From positions 164,174,035 to 164,238,034 of the forward strand of contig CM069432.1 of the NCBI GenBank assembly GCA_035610365.1: a DNA stretch of 64,000 nt, in the 5' to 3' direction. Source of the stretch: Aquatica leii (taxonomy: Eukaryota > Arthropoda > Insecta > Coleoptera > Lampyridae). Positions 11,951-24,100 of this stretch are shown here, piece after piece. A program made the position numbers and the translations under genes. The stretch's first letter is position 1; each line of letters starts with the position of its first letter. The notes under the pieces are model-generated. The model was not told the origin of the DNA. It was given only the letters and a program-made list of their open reading frames with translations, and did not search any database.

Positions 11951-14829
11951 TGAAACTTATTTACATAACTGCTTAGAATATGCATTTTCTAATTTATCTA
12001 ACTAAAACAAATTTTATACTTTTAAGATGTTAAAGTAACTAATTATTATATTAGTTTTTTATTTCCTCTTTGTGTTTTATCAAGTAGTAATTGTTTTAAC
12101 TCCAATAGAAGGTCGTATTTAAAATATGTGATTACTAAAATATAGTTGGGGCAATTTGATCATTGTAAGCAGTTGCAGTTGAAAATTTCATGTAACTATT
12201 GCACAGGATAATTTGGCCCGAAAAAGCAAACACATTTTAGTCTGCAAAACGTCGCCAGTAACAATATTCAAAACGAATTAATTTGTTGCCCACCACACGA
12301 CCTCCTGTTGGGGTTGAAACAATTATTACTTGTAACTAATTATGTTGTACTATCGACGAAAATAATACTTAATCAATGGTTTTACTAACAAATCTTAAGC
12401 TGTTTATTATTAATTACTGTTTAAAAAACTACTCTCTTTTTTTGTAATATTACTATTCGCAAGTGCTTCTACATTTTCGACATCTAAAGTTTACAATTGT
12501 TTTAATAAAATCTTGAAAAATGAGTTCTAAGTTTGTTTAACTTAAAGTTAAACATATAAATAAATACAGAATGACATAACTTGTCTTTTATGTTACAATT
12601 TCTAAAAAAAATATAGTTTTACAGTTTTCAAACCAAACTTAAAAATAAAACAGAAGCACAACTACGAAATAAAAATCGAAAATATTTTTTTAAATTTTTT
12701 AAGAACTTATATTTTTAAGTTGGGCTTTATACTCTAACGTCACATTTCTCGCGCAGCTTAGTGTCGATATTAATTCTACTCTAGTAAGTGGAATTTTTGT
12801 ATTATCTACTCGTATGTTTTAAATACGTAAGTCTATTTTCGTCGCAAAAATAACAAACAACAAAACTGTTTGTAAACATTTGCGTAAAATTGATATTGCT
12901 TTCTGTTGCAGTATAGAGTGTTTAAGAAATTTTGACAAATGTTTAAATTTTTCCCTAGTTTATCTAATTTTTATAATTAGCAGTTATGATTAGAAAATTC
13001 ATCACCATAACGTGAAAAAGTTATCTGTCAGTTACGTATTGTTTGCATTAAATCAAAAAAAAATCTTTACAATTGATATATTAAAATGGGAATTTACTAT
13101 GTATTAATTATCTTAACTAAGTGAATAATTGTTATTAGGGTATTTGCGCTTGCTCGACATTCTATGACAAAAAAAAATTTAAATAATCTTACAACAGAAC
13201 ATTATTAGACCTTTAAGAAGTAACTAGTCATCACCTATTCATCTTGCGCAAAACAAAAATAATAAATTTCGACAAATATATACATTAGAATAATAGAAAA
13301 ACTTAATTCCAAATAACAAAAAAAACTGAAAATTCACGAAACTTATACGGCCGGAATTTACCAAATATGCAGAAACTGAAGTTTTTGAAAACTTCGGTTT
13401 GCGTAATCTACGAAGTGACACCAGGTTTTACAGCTATCGTATTCACCAGTGCATAGAATGTTTCCGTAAACCCTGGTTTTATAAAACGGCGATTTAGTGA
13501 GTAACACCGGAAACGCACAAAAATTGTGATATCTAATGACATAACTAAACCTACGCGATATTGTTTATCATTAAGCTTTAAGTGTTTAGTTTTTGAAATG
13601 AAGAACTTATATGATGGCGAATCATTGTATAAAAAGAAGAGAGTGACAATTTTTCAGCCTGCGGAAAGAATGTATTTAGTAGTACGCCAGTTTGTCAAAA
13701 GCTAAAATACAAATTTGTAACTCCAGTTAATAAGTTACAAAATTAATTAAATACTTTTGAAAAAAAATTCTCTTCGACAAAATGCAAACTACAAACTTTA
13801 ATGTGAGAGAAATTTAAAATGACGCACTAATGGTATATTGTATGTTCAACAATATTGTGGAACACAATTATTTATACTTTTAGGCTGTTTTTGATTTTTT
13901 TATTCACAATTAAAATGTAATACGCTTTTTTACTACTATTTACAAATGATTTGTAAGGTTAAAATTATAGTCGCCAAATGTTTTTTTCCTAATCCAAATT
14001 TATCATTTGTCAACGTAATCTGTCATTTAGCAACGTACTGCCACAGTATAGATGTGGTATTACGACAAAACCGCGTTTTCGCCGAAAACTCCAACAAAAT
14101 GCTTAGTTACACGTAAACGTCGTTTTGCGAGAAGTTTTGGCTGATAGTGAATTCTGTTTTTGACAAAAACTACGTTTAAAAAAATGTAAGTTGATTAATT
14201 CCGGCCTAAGTCGTTTTGTTGGTTAACGAAAATCGGGTATCCTCGCTCGCCGTATAATTCGCCACAGTACATACTAACTCAGAAAGCGGCGTAGGTGTAG
14301 TAGTCAGCAACTACTCTCAAAAAAACAATTTGAAGAAAATACGGATATACCAGAAACGGCGCCAGCGACCTTTATATCACACAGAATTGTGATGTTTGAT
14401 TCCTCAGAAAAAATTGCAAACTTCTGTTTTAGATGAAAAAACAATAGCCCGAAATCGAACAAATGCAAATTAATAAACCAACAAAACGATTACAAGCTTA
14501 CTTAAAATGTAAATAACTAAACTTAAAAGTATAATTGTGCAGCAAAAAAAAAATAAAATATGTTTTCGCATACATGGATCCAACCAATTCTAGTTGCTCG
14601 ATATAATACGACGCAAGTAAATAATAAACATAATTAATAACTTACTCACCGTCGGATTCGGATAGTTATCTAAAACCTTACACATAAAATAAAATAGAAA
14701 AAATATTTTAATTTTCTATTATATTGAACAACCGGATCCCTAGGAACAAAACAGTAGCGGCAGGTCCTAGTAATTAGTGTGTGGGTTCATTTGTTGAATT
14801 AAGCGGTTTGCATTTTTAAAAACTACCAA
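11951..14829. other. Intergenic, scattered GC-richer patches
   Basis: No coding region supported. A near-perfect hairpin, ACTGAAGTTTTTGAAAACTTCGGT, sits near 13376-13398. A less AT-rich tract, 14040-14420, contains CG-rich words and may be the noncoding left part of the Gypsy relic that becomes readable after about 15200, but no LTR end could be defined. Confidence 0.4.
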
Positions 14830-16268
14830 AAAGGCAATAAGAAATTTAACCCCGTCGATCATGGCGATCACTTAATTGGCATATTAAAGAAAACAGCAAC
14901 GCCATTCTAAATTTTGGAGACGATTCAAAGGAAAATTTTCAAAACTTAAAATCGGCACATTTTGAAGATTTCAAACGTTTTCTGGTTTTCTTTCCACTTC
15001 CAAAAAATCTTGACACAGCTAAAGTAATTACCAAACATACTTTTGTTTTACTTTGAGAATTAGAAGTTACATGCCGGCCCGTATTCAACAAGTATATTAC
15101 AAATACAAGTGCGTTTTGAAAAAACCCACTCGCAATTAAACGTAAAAGACAAACAGTGATTTACAACAGAGGCGTATTCCCACAATATTTACAAAAAAAA
15201 AACAAAATTATGTTACACGTCTTAATGAATATAGCGTTTGCATCAATTCGGACAAGTGTGTAGTTGGTCCAAAACAAGTAACCTTTTTAGATTGCACAGT
15301 TAATAGCAATAGCAATGCTCATCTAAAAATCAAAATTAAAGCAATTACTAATTTTAAAAAACCAGATTTCTTTCATGTCTCGAAGATTTATTCTAAAAAC
15401 AGCAGCCAGACAAAACCTATGAAAAAAAATTTTGGGTGGTTCTAAAAGAAATAGCAAAACAACAGTTGAATAAGATAATACAACCAAGAGTGTTTTAACA
15501 AATATTAAGAATGCTTTGGCAGGTGCAACGATGTTAGCACATTTTTCACCGACAGCACCATTTTCGCTAATGGTAGATGCTTCTTACGTTGCTGTATGTG
15601 GTGTTGCATCAAGCAATAAATGATCAGTGGCAACAATTAACTTTGCTCACAAAGAAACTAGACAGTGCTAATAAAAATTTACAGCATATTTGATCGCGAG
15701 CTTCTTGATGCGTACTCGTCTTTCAAACATCTCAGGCAAAAGTAGAGAATTCGCATTGTTGACAAATTACAAACCGTTGATTTTTGCACTAAAACAAAAA
15801 TGAGAGAAGTGCACACCACGGCAATTCCGTCCGCTAAGCTACATTGCACAATTTACAAACATACGACATGTTGCAGGTGCAAACAACATACCTGCCAACA
15901 ATCAGCAACATTAATACCAGAATACTTGGTTTAATAAATTCAACGATTAAGCAAGTTGCAAGAAAAAGATTAAGAATTTCATTAACTTCAGCGGTCATCT
16001 TCTGAATTAAAAATTAAAAAAATGTTCTTTTTTTAAATATAATGTCTACATTTACTGTGACACGTCAACAAATAACAATCGACCATTTGTTTTACACCAA
16101 CTTAAAATTTTAAACAGTCTGTATAATTTATCACATCTAGAAACATGGAATATAATAAACATAGACACATCTTGTTTTGTTTAGCCATCAATTAGAAAAC
16201 ACTGTAGATTTTGGAGTCGTCAGTGCACTCTGTGTCAGAAAAACAAAATTTCTCGACATGTTATTACT
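14830..16268 (+). pseudogene. Ty3/Gypsy-type pol relic, part 1
   Basis: Decayed LTR-retroelement pol reading left to right. Recognisable from about 15200: a reverse-transcriptase tail around VTFLDCTVNSN (about 15280-15310) and AITNFKKPDFF (about 15340), then an RNase H domain with MLAHFSPTAPFSLMVDAS (about 15530) and FDRELLDAYSSFKHLR (about 15690). It is followed by a linker and the integrase zinc-binding finger CRFWSRQCTLCQKNKISRH (about 16205-16260). Frames change repeatedly and stops are frequent, so no protein is made. Upstream of 15200 similarity is only suspected. The element is broken at 16268/16269 by the hAT insertion and resumes after 18552. LTRs were not located. It is an old inactive copy. 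Confidence 0.6.
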
Positions 16269-18552
16269 AAGCTTGGGCATATGCATATTTGCATGTTTTT
16301 ACCTAATAAACATAATCAACTAATTTTTTGATATTTTCGCGTTTCGCAATGCTTACTTTAGTATAAACCGCATTTTATTTTGCATATTTTGCATATATTG
16401 AAGGTTTACAGCATATGACATATAAAAGTGCTTATATCGAACATTGAGTGCATAAAAATGCATATTTTAGAGTAAAATTTTGCATTGAAATTTTAACTGA
16501 AACAAAAATGCTTTTTAAAACCGTTCATTCAACATTTCTTAGAAATTCACGTTTCTGTTTTGGCCTCAGGCATCTGTGGTACAAAACAATAAAACCTTAT
16601 CTGGGATACTTAAGAAGGTAGATGACAAATACCTGTTGTTGCAGACAGGAAGTATTAAATTTTTGGTAATCCAAATCTGCGGAATGCACCAAAAATTTTA
16701 GTTTTAGTTTGGATAGCAAATTGTGCGGTTGTGCATTTGTTTAAAACATGCCGAAAGTCGGTAGTTCGCAGTCGGAGCTTATTAAAAAGTGGTTAAAACC
16801 ATACAGGTGTTTCAAGTACGATGGAAGTATAGTGTTTTGTTGTGTGTGCGAAAAGCAGGTATGTATCCAGTACGTAGTTGTAGTTCATATTTTTAGTTTG
16901 GATTTCAGTAGTAGGGCAGTGAGCGAATTTGTAAATTTAAACCTATTTTTGCAGTGTCATTCTCATTATTTTATATTCCCGTTATTTTTATAATTCCACA
17001 AGTAGGATTTTTTCGAATAATTAATTATTTCCTTCTCTCTATCAGTCGTTATCAAAAAAATTAATAGCTTCAGATGTTTTCCGTTCACATTATTTTTTCT
17101 TTTTTCTATTTTGGATAATATTTAACGTAAGTTAAGCCAATGACTAAAATAATATTTTGTTTAAACTAGAATTTTATTTATAGATCACCGTTGCCAAAAA
17201 ATTTCAACTGGATCAGCATGTACGCACTGGCCCAAATCAACGAAAAGCTAGCATTGAAAATGCTGCTGCGCAAGAATTACTTCCCAACTACGTAAATACA
17301 AACGAACACTTCAATAATTTCAATAAATTTGTGCAAAATGATGGTGTCCTACAACATTCTGTTGAACAACCTCGACGTTCCAGATTTCAAGATTTTCATG
17401 GAGAAATACACAAAACAAACTGTGGTTTCCCGGCGAACAGCGTCTAGATCACACATTCCTAGATTATATGAAGACATGCTTCAAAAAATAAGGAATTTCC
17501 CCTGGTAAATTCGTTAATTAACATAGGAAAAAAAGTTTTCCTGAAAGCTCCAAGCAGAGATGAGGTCTTCCGTGAAAAATTAAAAGACGTTGCTTTGCCC
17601 CCGCAACCAATTTTGAGCAGATGGAGAAGCTGGATCGAAGCTGCTCTGTATTACTGTGAACACTATGCAGAATTCAAAGAAATTGTGAACGATTTTGATC
17701 CAAGTTGTGCTCAATCTGTAGCGGACTGTCAAAGTGCTCTAAAAAACCGCGAATTAAGTTCTCAGTTGTCATATATAAAATCGCATTTTTCCGATATTCC
17801 CGACATAATTAAGAAATTGGAGACACAAAATTTACTTTTAACAGAATCTTTAGATTTAATTGAAAACTTCCAAAAAACTATAGATGCAAATAAAAGTGAT
17901 ACATGCAAAAAACTATCCACAAAATTGAGTGATTTTTTATAAAAAAATTCAGGATTGTCGATACTTAAATCTATAAAAGGTATTTTAGATGGAAACTTTT
18001 CCGGTTCGGAGGACTTTGCACAAAATTTAGCTACTCAAAAAGCACATTTATTTAAATATTGTCCTGTAACTTCATGTGATTGTGAAAGAAGCTTCTCTAT
18101 GTATAAAAATATATTACAAGACAATCGTCAACGTTTTCTAGTGGATAATATAGAAAAACACATGATTTTTTATTGTAACAAGTAAACAGATTTTGCTCTA
18201 TCTGTATTTTTATTGTTTCTAGTGATTGTTGTTAACTTTTTAGTATAATTAAGAACTGCATTTTATAAATTATAAATGTAATTAACTAATTATCGTTTGT
18301 ATTCAAAATTAAAAACATTAACAAAATTTAGTGTACGTTTTTAATTTTTTTTCAGCTGCCATGCAAAACAATAATGTTACTATTCTAATCACTCAAATTT
18401 ATTGAAGAAATATTTTAATTTTTTGTCATTTTAAAAGAGTTATAGGAAAAAATCTTTTTTAGAGCATATAAATATAACATATTTAAGGAATTTATAGCAG
18501 CATATTTTAGAGCATATATGCTTCATCTTTACAGCATATCTGCCCAAGCTTA
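16269..18552 (+). mobile_element. Internally deleted hAT transposon
   Basis: The ends are imperfect inverted repeats: AAGCTTGGGCATATGC at the left and, read on the minus strand at the right, AAGCTTGGGCAGATATGC. Subterminal GCATAT motifs are numerous at both ends (16275-16460 and 18465-18540), as expected for transposase-binding sites of hAT elements. The flanks share ATTAC (TTATTACT left, AGATTACA right), a plausible degraded 8 bp duplication with three mismatches. It carries the broken transposase gene 16748-18185 and sits inside the integrase region of a Gypsy relic, so it is younger than that copy. At about 2.3 kb it is shorter than autonomous relatives because the catalytic core is missing. 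Confidence 0.75.
16748..18185 (+). pseudogene. hAT transposase, broken, core deleted
   Basis: Exon 1 (16748-16858) starts at ATG and encodes a Cys pair, FCCVCEKQ. A GT...AG intron (16859-17183) joins in frame to ITVAKKFQLDQHVRTG at 17184, which supplies the His of a BED-like finger. The frame stops at 17445-17447; a shifted frame continues with PRLYEDMLQKIRN and then jumps directly to KKVFLKAPSR (about 17530). In this family the RNase H-like core with the first catalytic acids normally lies between these two segments, so it appears deleted. The C-terminal part is well preserved: LPPQPILSRWRSWIEAALYY, an in-frame stop at 17940-17942, then the dimerisation region CPVTSCDCERSFSMYKNIL to 18185. 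It is inactive. It resembles hAT proteins known in aphids and related to CGG-repeat-binding-protein-like genes. Confidence 0.75.
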
Positions 18553-18640
18553 GATTACACCACTACATAACACTTGTCACCAACAAGAGTAACACAAACT
18601 ATAGACTTGTTTGTCACTGTCGGCAGAAAGGGTGGTTTAA
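18553..18640 (+). pseudogene. Ty3/Gypsy-type pol relic, part 2
   Basis: Just right of the hAT element a short frame, IDLFVTVGRKGG, fits the start of an integrase catalytic core and lies where the zinc-finger part left of the hAT (up to 16268) would continue. This supports insertion of the hAT into an already existing Gypsy copy. The piece fades after about 18640, where a poly-A-rich tract begins. It is too short to be more than a plausible continuation. Confidence 0.35.
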
Positions 18641-19419
18641 AAATGAAAAAAAAAATAAATAAAAGGAAAAAACGCCACCAGTTTTTTTGAAGCTGAGTGG
18701 AAAAAAACTGGAAAAATAGGTTTCTCTTGATTTAATTAAATTAATAAATAATTTTGGTCAGAGAAAAATGGTTATTTATGATAAATGATAATAAAATATA
18801 AAAAAAAATTTAAAAAAAAAAAAACTTTACTACCGAAACTAATTAGGATCAAACGACTACCGGACGCATGTACGTCTTATTTTAGCTAAAATTCACTACG
18901 CGATATATCAAGTACTATCACTATGTTTTAACGGAGCGAGCAACTAATAGTTACAAAAAAAAACTGTATAAATTAAAATCACTTGCTACTCAATTATCAA
19001 AAAAATAAGACTGTAATTACAACAAAAAATTATTCACTGCTTTAAAATTTTTAAACCAACATTGATCAAACACGGAATAATTCTTAAATTAACAATACAC
19101 GAGATATGATATTTAAATTAAAGGTTATACGATATGGACACACACAACAAATATAAATGACCTTATGATTGTCTTCGATGCGCTGGTATAACTTATCAAA
19201 GCGGGCGCTCGCTGACGCATGGAGCCGCTGTAATTACTCGGTTCACAACTACGACCAATTCCACCTTCTAACGTGGTCTTTATTACTAAGATGTAACGTT
19301 CTGGCCTCTAATAAGAATCCTAAATGTTAAAGAAAAAAGCCAATTACCAAACTGTAGCGAAACATTCAAATGAATAGATACACAAGTTAAGATAAGCAGC
19401 ATTAGTTACACGGCATAAA
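18641..19419. other. Noncoding tract between two Gypsy relics
   Basis: A-rich at the left, with a less AT-rich patch at 19160-19320 (AAAGCGGGCGCTCGCTGACG). It may be the noncoding 3' end of the minus-strand Gypsy copy, but no LTR boundary or polypurine tract could be fixed. Confidence 0.4.
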
Positions 19420-21115
19420 AATATTTAAAGCAATTGCGGAAAAACGACTAACGGACAACACATAATTTTTCTTTCAAACTCTATCGTTAATACTAAACTC
19501 AAAAGGACGACGCCTAGGGCCAAAATATTTCTTAGCCTTTTTGTATGTCTGATCAAGCTTAGCCTTGACTGAACGATAAATGCGCTGTATAATAGCTGAT
19601 CGATTAGACACATTAATAGTTCGGTCAAATTGTAATGGAATATCGTTAACGTTTGGGTTTTTGTAAAGTTCTTTATTAATCATAGTCATTTCATGAGAAA
19701 AATTAATAAAATATGGAGTCATACCCGTAGCTTAGAAGTGCGTATAGCACAAGTTTTGTGAGAAAGGTACTGGTCTCAATTTCGATAGTTGCCTTTGACG
19801 TACGAGCGAAGCATAGTTTTAAGAACACGGTTGGTTCTCTTGGTGGGATTTGTCTGAGGAGAGTAATTAACGGTACAAGCAATGCGACAATTGTAACTAC
19901 TTAAAATTTGACAAAACTCTTTATTGCGAAATTGAGCTCCATTGCCACAAACAATTTTCTTGAGGACTCCAAACATTAAATACTCATCTTATTGAGATGT
20001 TTTATAGTTTTTTTAGCGGTAACGGTACAAAGAGGGCAAGTTAGAACAAACTTGCTAAAACAACAAAAGTATAACAGTACCCTTGGCGAGAACTCGGTAA
20101 AGGACCCATAATGTCTGTAATAATAACTCCTCAAGGTTTTTCAATAAGGGAATGTCCGCTTATTAACCCAGTAGAATTTTGTTGAAAAGGTTTGTTTTGC
20201 TGGCAGATTGTACAACGTCTTAGATAATCAGCAATGTCAGATCTTATTTTGGGCCAATAAAAGTTTTGACATAAACGATCAGTAGTCTTAGAAACACCAG
20301 TATGACCACCATTAAAAGAATCATGATGCTTTCGTAACAAAACATTGCGTTTTTCTTTTGGAGGGACTAACTTCTACACGTCAGTTTCATCCGTAATGTC
20401 AGGAAATAGGACTTAAACATTTTTAAATAATTTAATTCTAGAGATTCTCTAAAAAAAAATGTTTGGAGATTAGGATTAACCGAGGGAATCATTTGATTAT
20501 ACCAACAATCTTTCGTAGGTTTTAAGTTAACGGAATGCAAGCTATTAATAATAGGCACAGCGCAAAACAACGTATCAAGCGATACGATCAACGAGATCTT
20601 CAATACTATTTGACCACTTAAGACTATAGTGATTTGTTATAACCGTGAATTTTGTACTTTCTACGTAAGGGCGAAGTTTTTCAATTGCGTTAAGTACAGC
20701 ATGACATTCTTGTTCTGTAGTGCTATATTTCCGTTCATTTTTGGTCAACGATTTGTTAATATAACATATTACTTTTTCCCATCAAAATGTTCTTGACTAA
20801 TAACAACACCATTTCCATAACCAGAAGCGTCCGTTTGCATACAAAAAGGCAAAGAAAAGTCAGAGCACGACAGTACAGGGGCATAAACAAGATGTTCTTT
20901 GATACGATTAAAAGCGTTTTGACACTCATCAGTCCACACAAATTTGGCACCTTTTTTAGCAAAGCAGTTAATGACGAAATGACAGAGAAAAAAATTGATA
21001 CAAAACAGACTGTAATTAGAAAAAAAACAATAATCACTGCAAACAACAAATTTAAATATTCACCGGTGGTAACGCTTCTTTCGTTAGCACGCGACGTAGA
21101 TGGCCACAATTTGAA
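19420..21115 (-). pseudogene. Ty3/Gypsy-type pol relic, minus strand
   Basis: Read from 21115 downward. First a piece of the reverse-transcriptase end (SSLTALLKK), then RNase H: FVWTDECQNAFNRIKEHL, FCMQTDASGYGNGVVI, KSLTKNERKYSTTEQECHAV (20960-20680). Next comes a decayed linker and the integrase zinc finger with intact His/Cys ligands (LRKHHDSFNGGH ... CTICQQNKP, 20340-20180). The integrase core follows: DIMGPLPSSRQGYCY, then VCGNGAQFRNKEF where the expected Asp before Asn-Gly is Gly, and SPQTNPTKRTNRVLK where the conserved Glu is Lys. It ends with INDRVWKKN near 19430. Both substitutions hit catalytic positions and frameshifts are present, so the copy is dead. No LTRs found. Confidence 0.75.
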
Positions 21116-24100
21116 CTGAAATATGCTTGTAATAAAAGTTAGTCAACTAACCTCACAGAGAACCAATACTAAAATCTAAACAAATATATTCAAAATAAAA
21201 GCTCAGTAAGAATACAACATAATTAAGACGTAACACACTGTACCACTTTTAGAGAGATCTAATAGATCCGTTACCATTATCTTACGGTAACACCTACTGC
21301 TTGACCTGTATCGACCAATTTGCTAGGCCAATAGTCATTGAAATTCTAAACATTATCGTTGATACAGTAGCAGTTATTTCCATTGGATTTTAAGATATTT
21401 AATGCCTCTTAGAATAACTGCAAACCGTAGTCAACAATTTAATTCAGCTCTGTTTTTATCCTTAACAAAATTAACTGCTGTTGCTCATAAAAACCACTGT
21501 ATATCATTTGCAAAGTAATAAAATAATAAAAAAAACTATATATACAATTGAAAACATCTATAACATGCCAATGCAACAATTTTTAGGTTAAGCGTCTGTC
21601 TCTTGTGTAACTTGGCATAATATCATCTATAAAAGAAAACATTAATGCAACTTTATCTAAACTGCTGTATGGTCAAAATGTTAATATCTGGTGAATTTTT
21701 TAAAGCTAAACGTCAGAATTTATTAGTAAACTTTGCAAACATTTTGATTTAATAAAACTATCTAATTCAATTCACCACAGCAAGTCAAAACCATTTGTTT
21801 TTAAAAAATTAAGCAACTCATGTATTTGTAAGAGATAATGGTTCGTTATATCAATATCAAAAGTTAGAATGAATGACAGAATAACAACTTTGAGATATAA
21901 ACTTACATACGAACTACTTTTAAGTTTTATTTGTATTATGTTAGTATTTATATCAATTTGTATAGTTTTTTTAGGAGAAGCAAATAAACCACTCAAGTTA
22001 TTTTTTTATAGCGAGGTTTTGTGCAACGTACTGTGCACTTTTGCAGGCTAACAACAAAATTATTTAACAACTATTATCATTATAGCTAAAAAAACTTAAA
22101 GTAGAATCTTACAAGAAATAAATTGGAGCGGAGTTCTTAACACCTGTATCAACATCAACATTAACATTAACATTAATAATTACAATAATGATACGTAAAC
22201 CGCCAATAATTAAAAAAGTGTAAATTACAAAATGACTAAGTAACAAGACAAACAATTGTCATGACATATATAATCAAAAATTTTATTTTGAATCTGAGAG
22301 TAATCAAGTCACTAAAAAAAAATTAAAACGAAAAATACCTCAAATTTAGCGAACCTATCTAAAACCAATTATTCAAAACTTATTAGAATTATGCGGGTAT
22401 AAAATCAGTTTTCAATGTTTCCGTTTCTATAGACATTTACATACTATTAATTTATCAAATAATGTAGTGTTTTTGAACTAAACTGTATTCCTTGCGTTAT
22501 TTATTGTTACGACTACATTTTTCGTATATCGCTGACACGATTAAGTACAATAAAACTACAATAAACAAACAGCGCAAAGTGTGTAAATCATATTTTTACA
22601 ATATGCATAGCAACCTATGTTTACTACCTTAAAAGACAATCTTCTATACTAACATCAGATTACCTAAATACGTGTAATGTAAAAATTATGTAGCAACAGT
22701 ATTCTAAAAAATCTTTGTAATTCACGTTGTTTTCTGTTTATGTTAAATATGATCTTGATTAATTTAGTTTTAACTTGCACCGTTTTATAGAAAAATTGCA
22801 TGGAATACTGACAAAAACAGAACATTTTAAGCTGACTACGTAGTATAGTTCGATATGAATGTGTTTGCGAAATACGATAGTGTTATATCACCGATGACAA
22901 GAATTTTTTTTTATAGAAAATATAATCAAAAGAATTTTAATTTATAGTTAAACGTGTTTAAGTGTCTATCGGCATTTAAATCTTTGTAATGGCAAGATTC
23001 AAATGCAAAATGTTTTTTAAAAATATTTATGTTAGCACTACATAACTGCAAAGATTGATCATTTGGTTTTGTGTATTAACTGTTAAATCACAATCTATAA
23101 TCTTCAATAGTTGTTATAGTTTTATTAAACTAATGCATTATTACAATTTTTTAACACAAATTTATTTATAAACTTACACAATTCGAACTATACGTAAATA
23201 ATTAAATTTAACGATACTTAAGAAAAAACCTTACGCTAATTTATGTGTTACTATCACTAAGTCCGCACTTTTTAATTTTATCAAAAACTAATACTTGTTT
23301 AAGTTAACAACACGTAAGCGAAGTATTTATGTTTTACTAGCACAAGCACTTGATTTATTTATCTTAGCACACACGCTAATCACTTATTTATTTAAACCGA
23401 CAAAAATTTGTAGTTACCACATGTAACAAAAAAAATGTTATGTATTGAAAATAAAATTAAGAAAATCCTAGCAAATATGCAAGAAATTTTTTTAATTTTT
23501 GTACTATTAGCCAAATTCTTAAAGACTTATTATTAGAAAAAAAAAACAAATTTAGTTTTATATTTTTACGTACCACTGAGCACTTTGTCTAAAACCTTGA
23601 TTGACATCTCTTTGAATTTGAAATTTTATGCTATTAAAATTAAACTTTAAAGGTGAAAATTATATTAACTCAATGAAATTACATTGTTTAATAAAAACAT
23701 TATCCATTTTTGCAACGATTAATTTTTTTAATTAATGTTTTATGTTGATTTTAAAACTTTATTAAAAGTTTTTGAAAGCAACAAATTTAGTATTTATAAA
23801 AAATTGTAAACGTGTTTTTATATATATCTAAACATTAAAAAATTGATACAAAAAAATTTTTATCCAAAAACATTTATTTCGTACTAAAAATATACAGCCC
23901 TCTAGCATTTATAGATCAGCTGTCATTGTAGTAAATACAAGATTTTCTTTTAGTAGCAGACAAAGTAAATAATAGAAAATAATCAATTAATCTAAATAAC
24001 ATTAAAGGCAAATACAAGTTTTCTTAAATATAAATAGAAAATTTAATTAAATTCAAATAGTAGATTGTAAAGTTATACACTTGTTTTTATTCATCTTTAA

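Noticed and set aside
20787..21119. 110-codon plus-strand ORF
   Set aside because: Antisense to the Gypsy RNase H region, which is clearly coding-derived on the minus strand.
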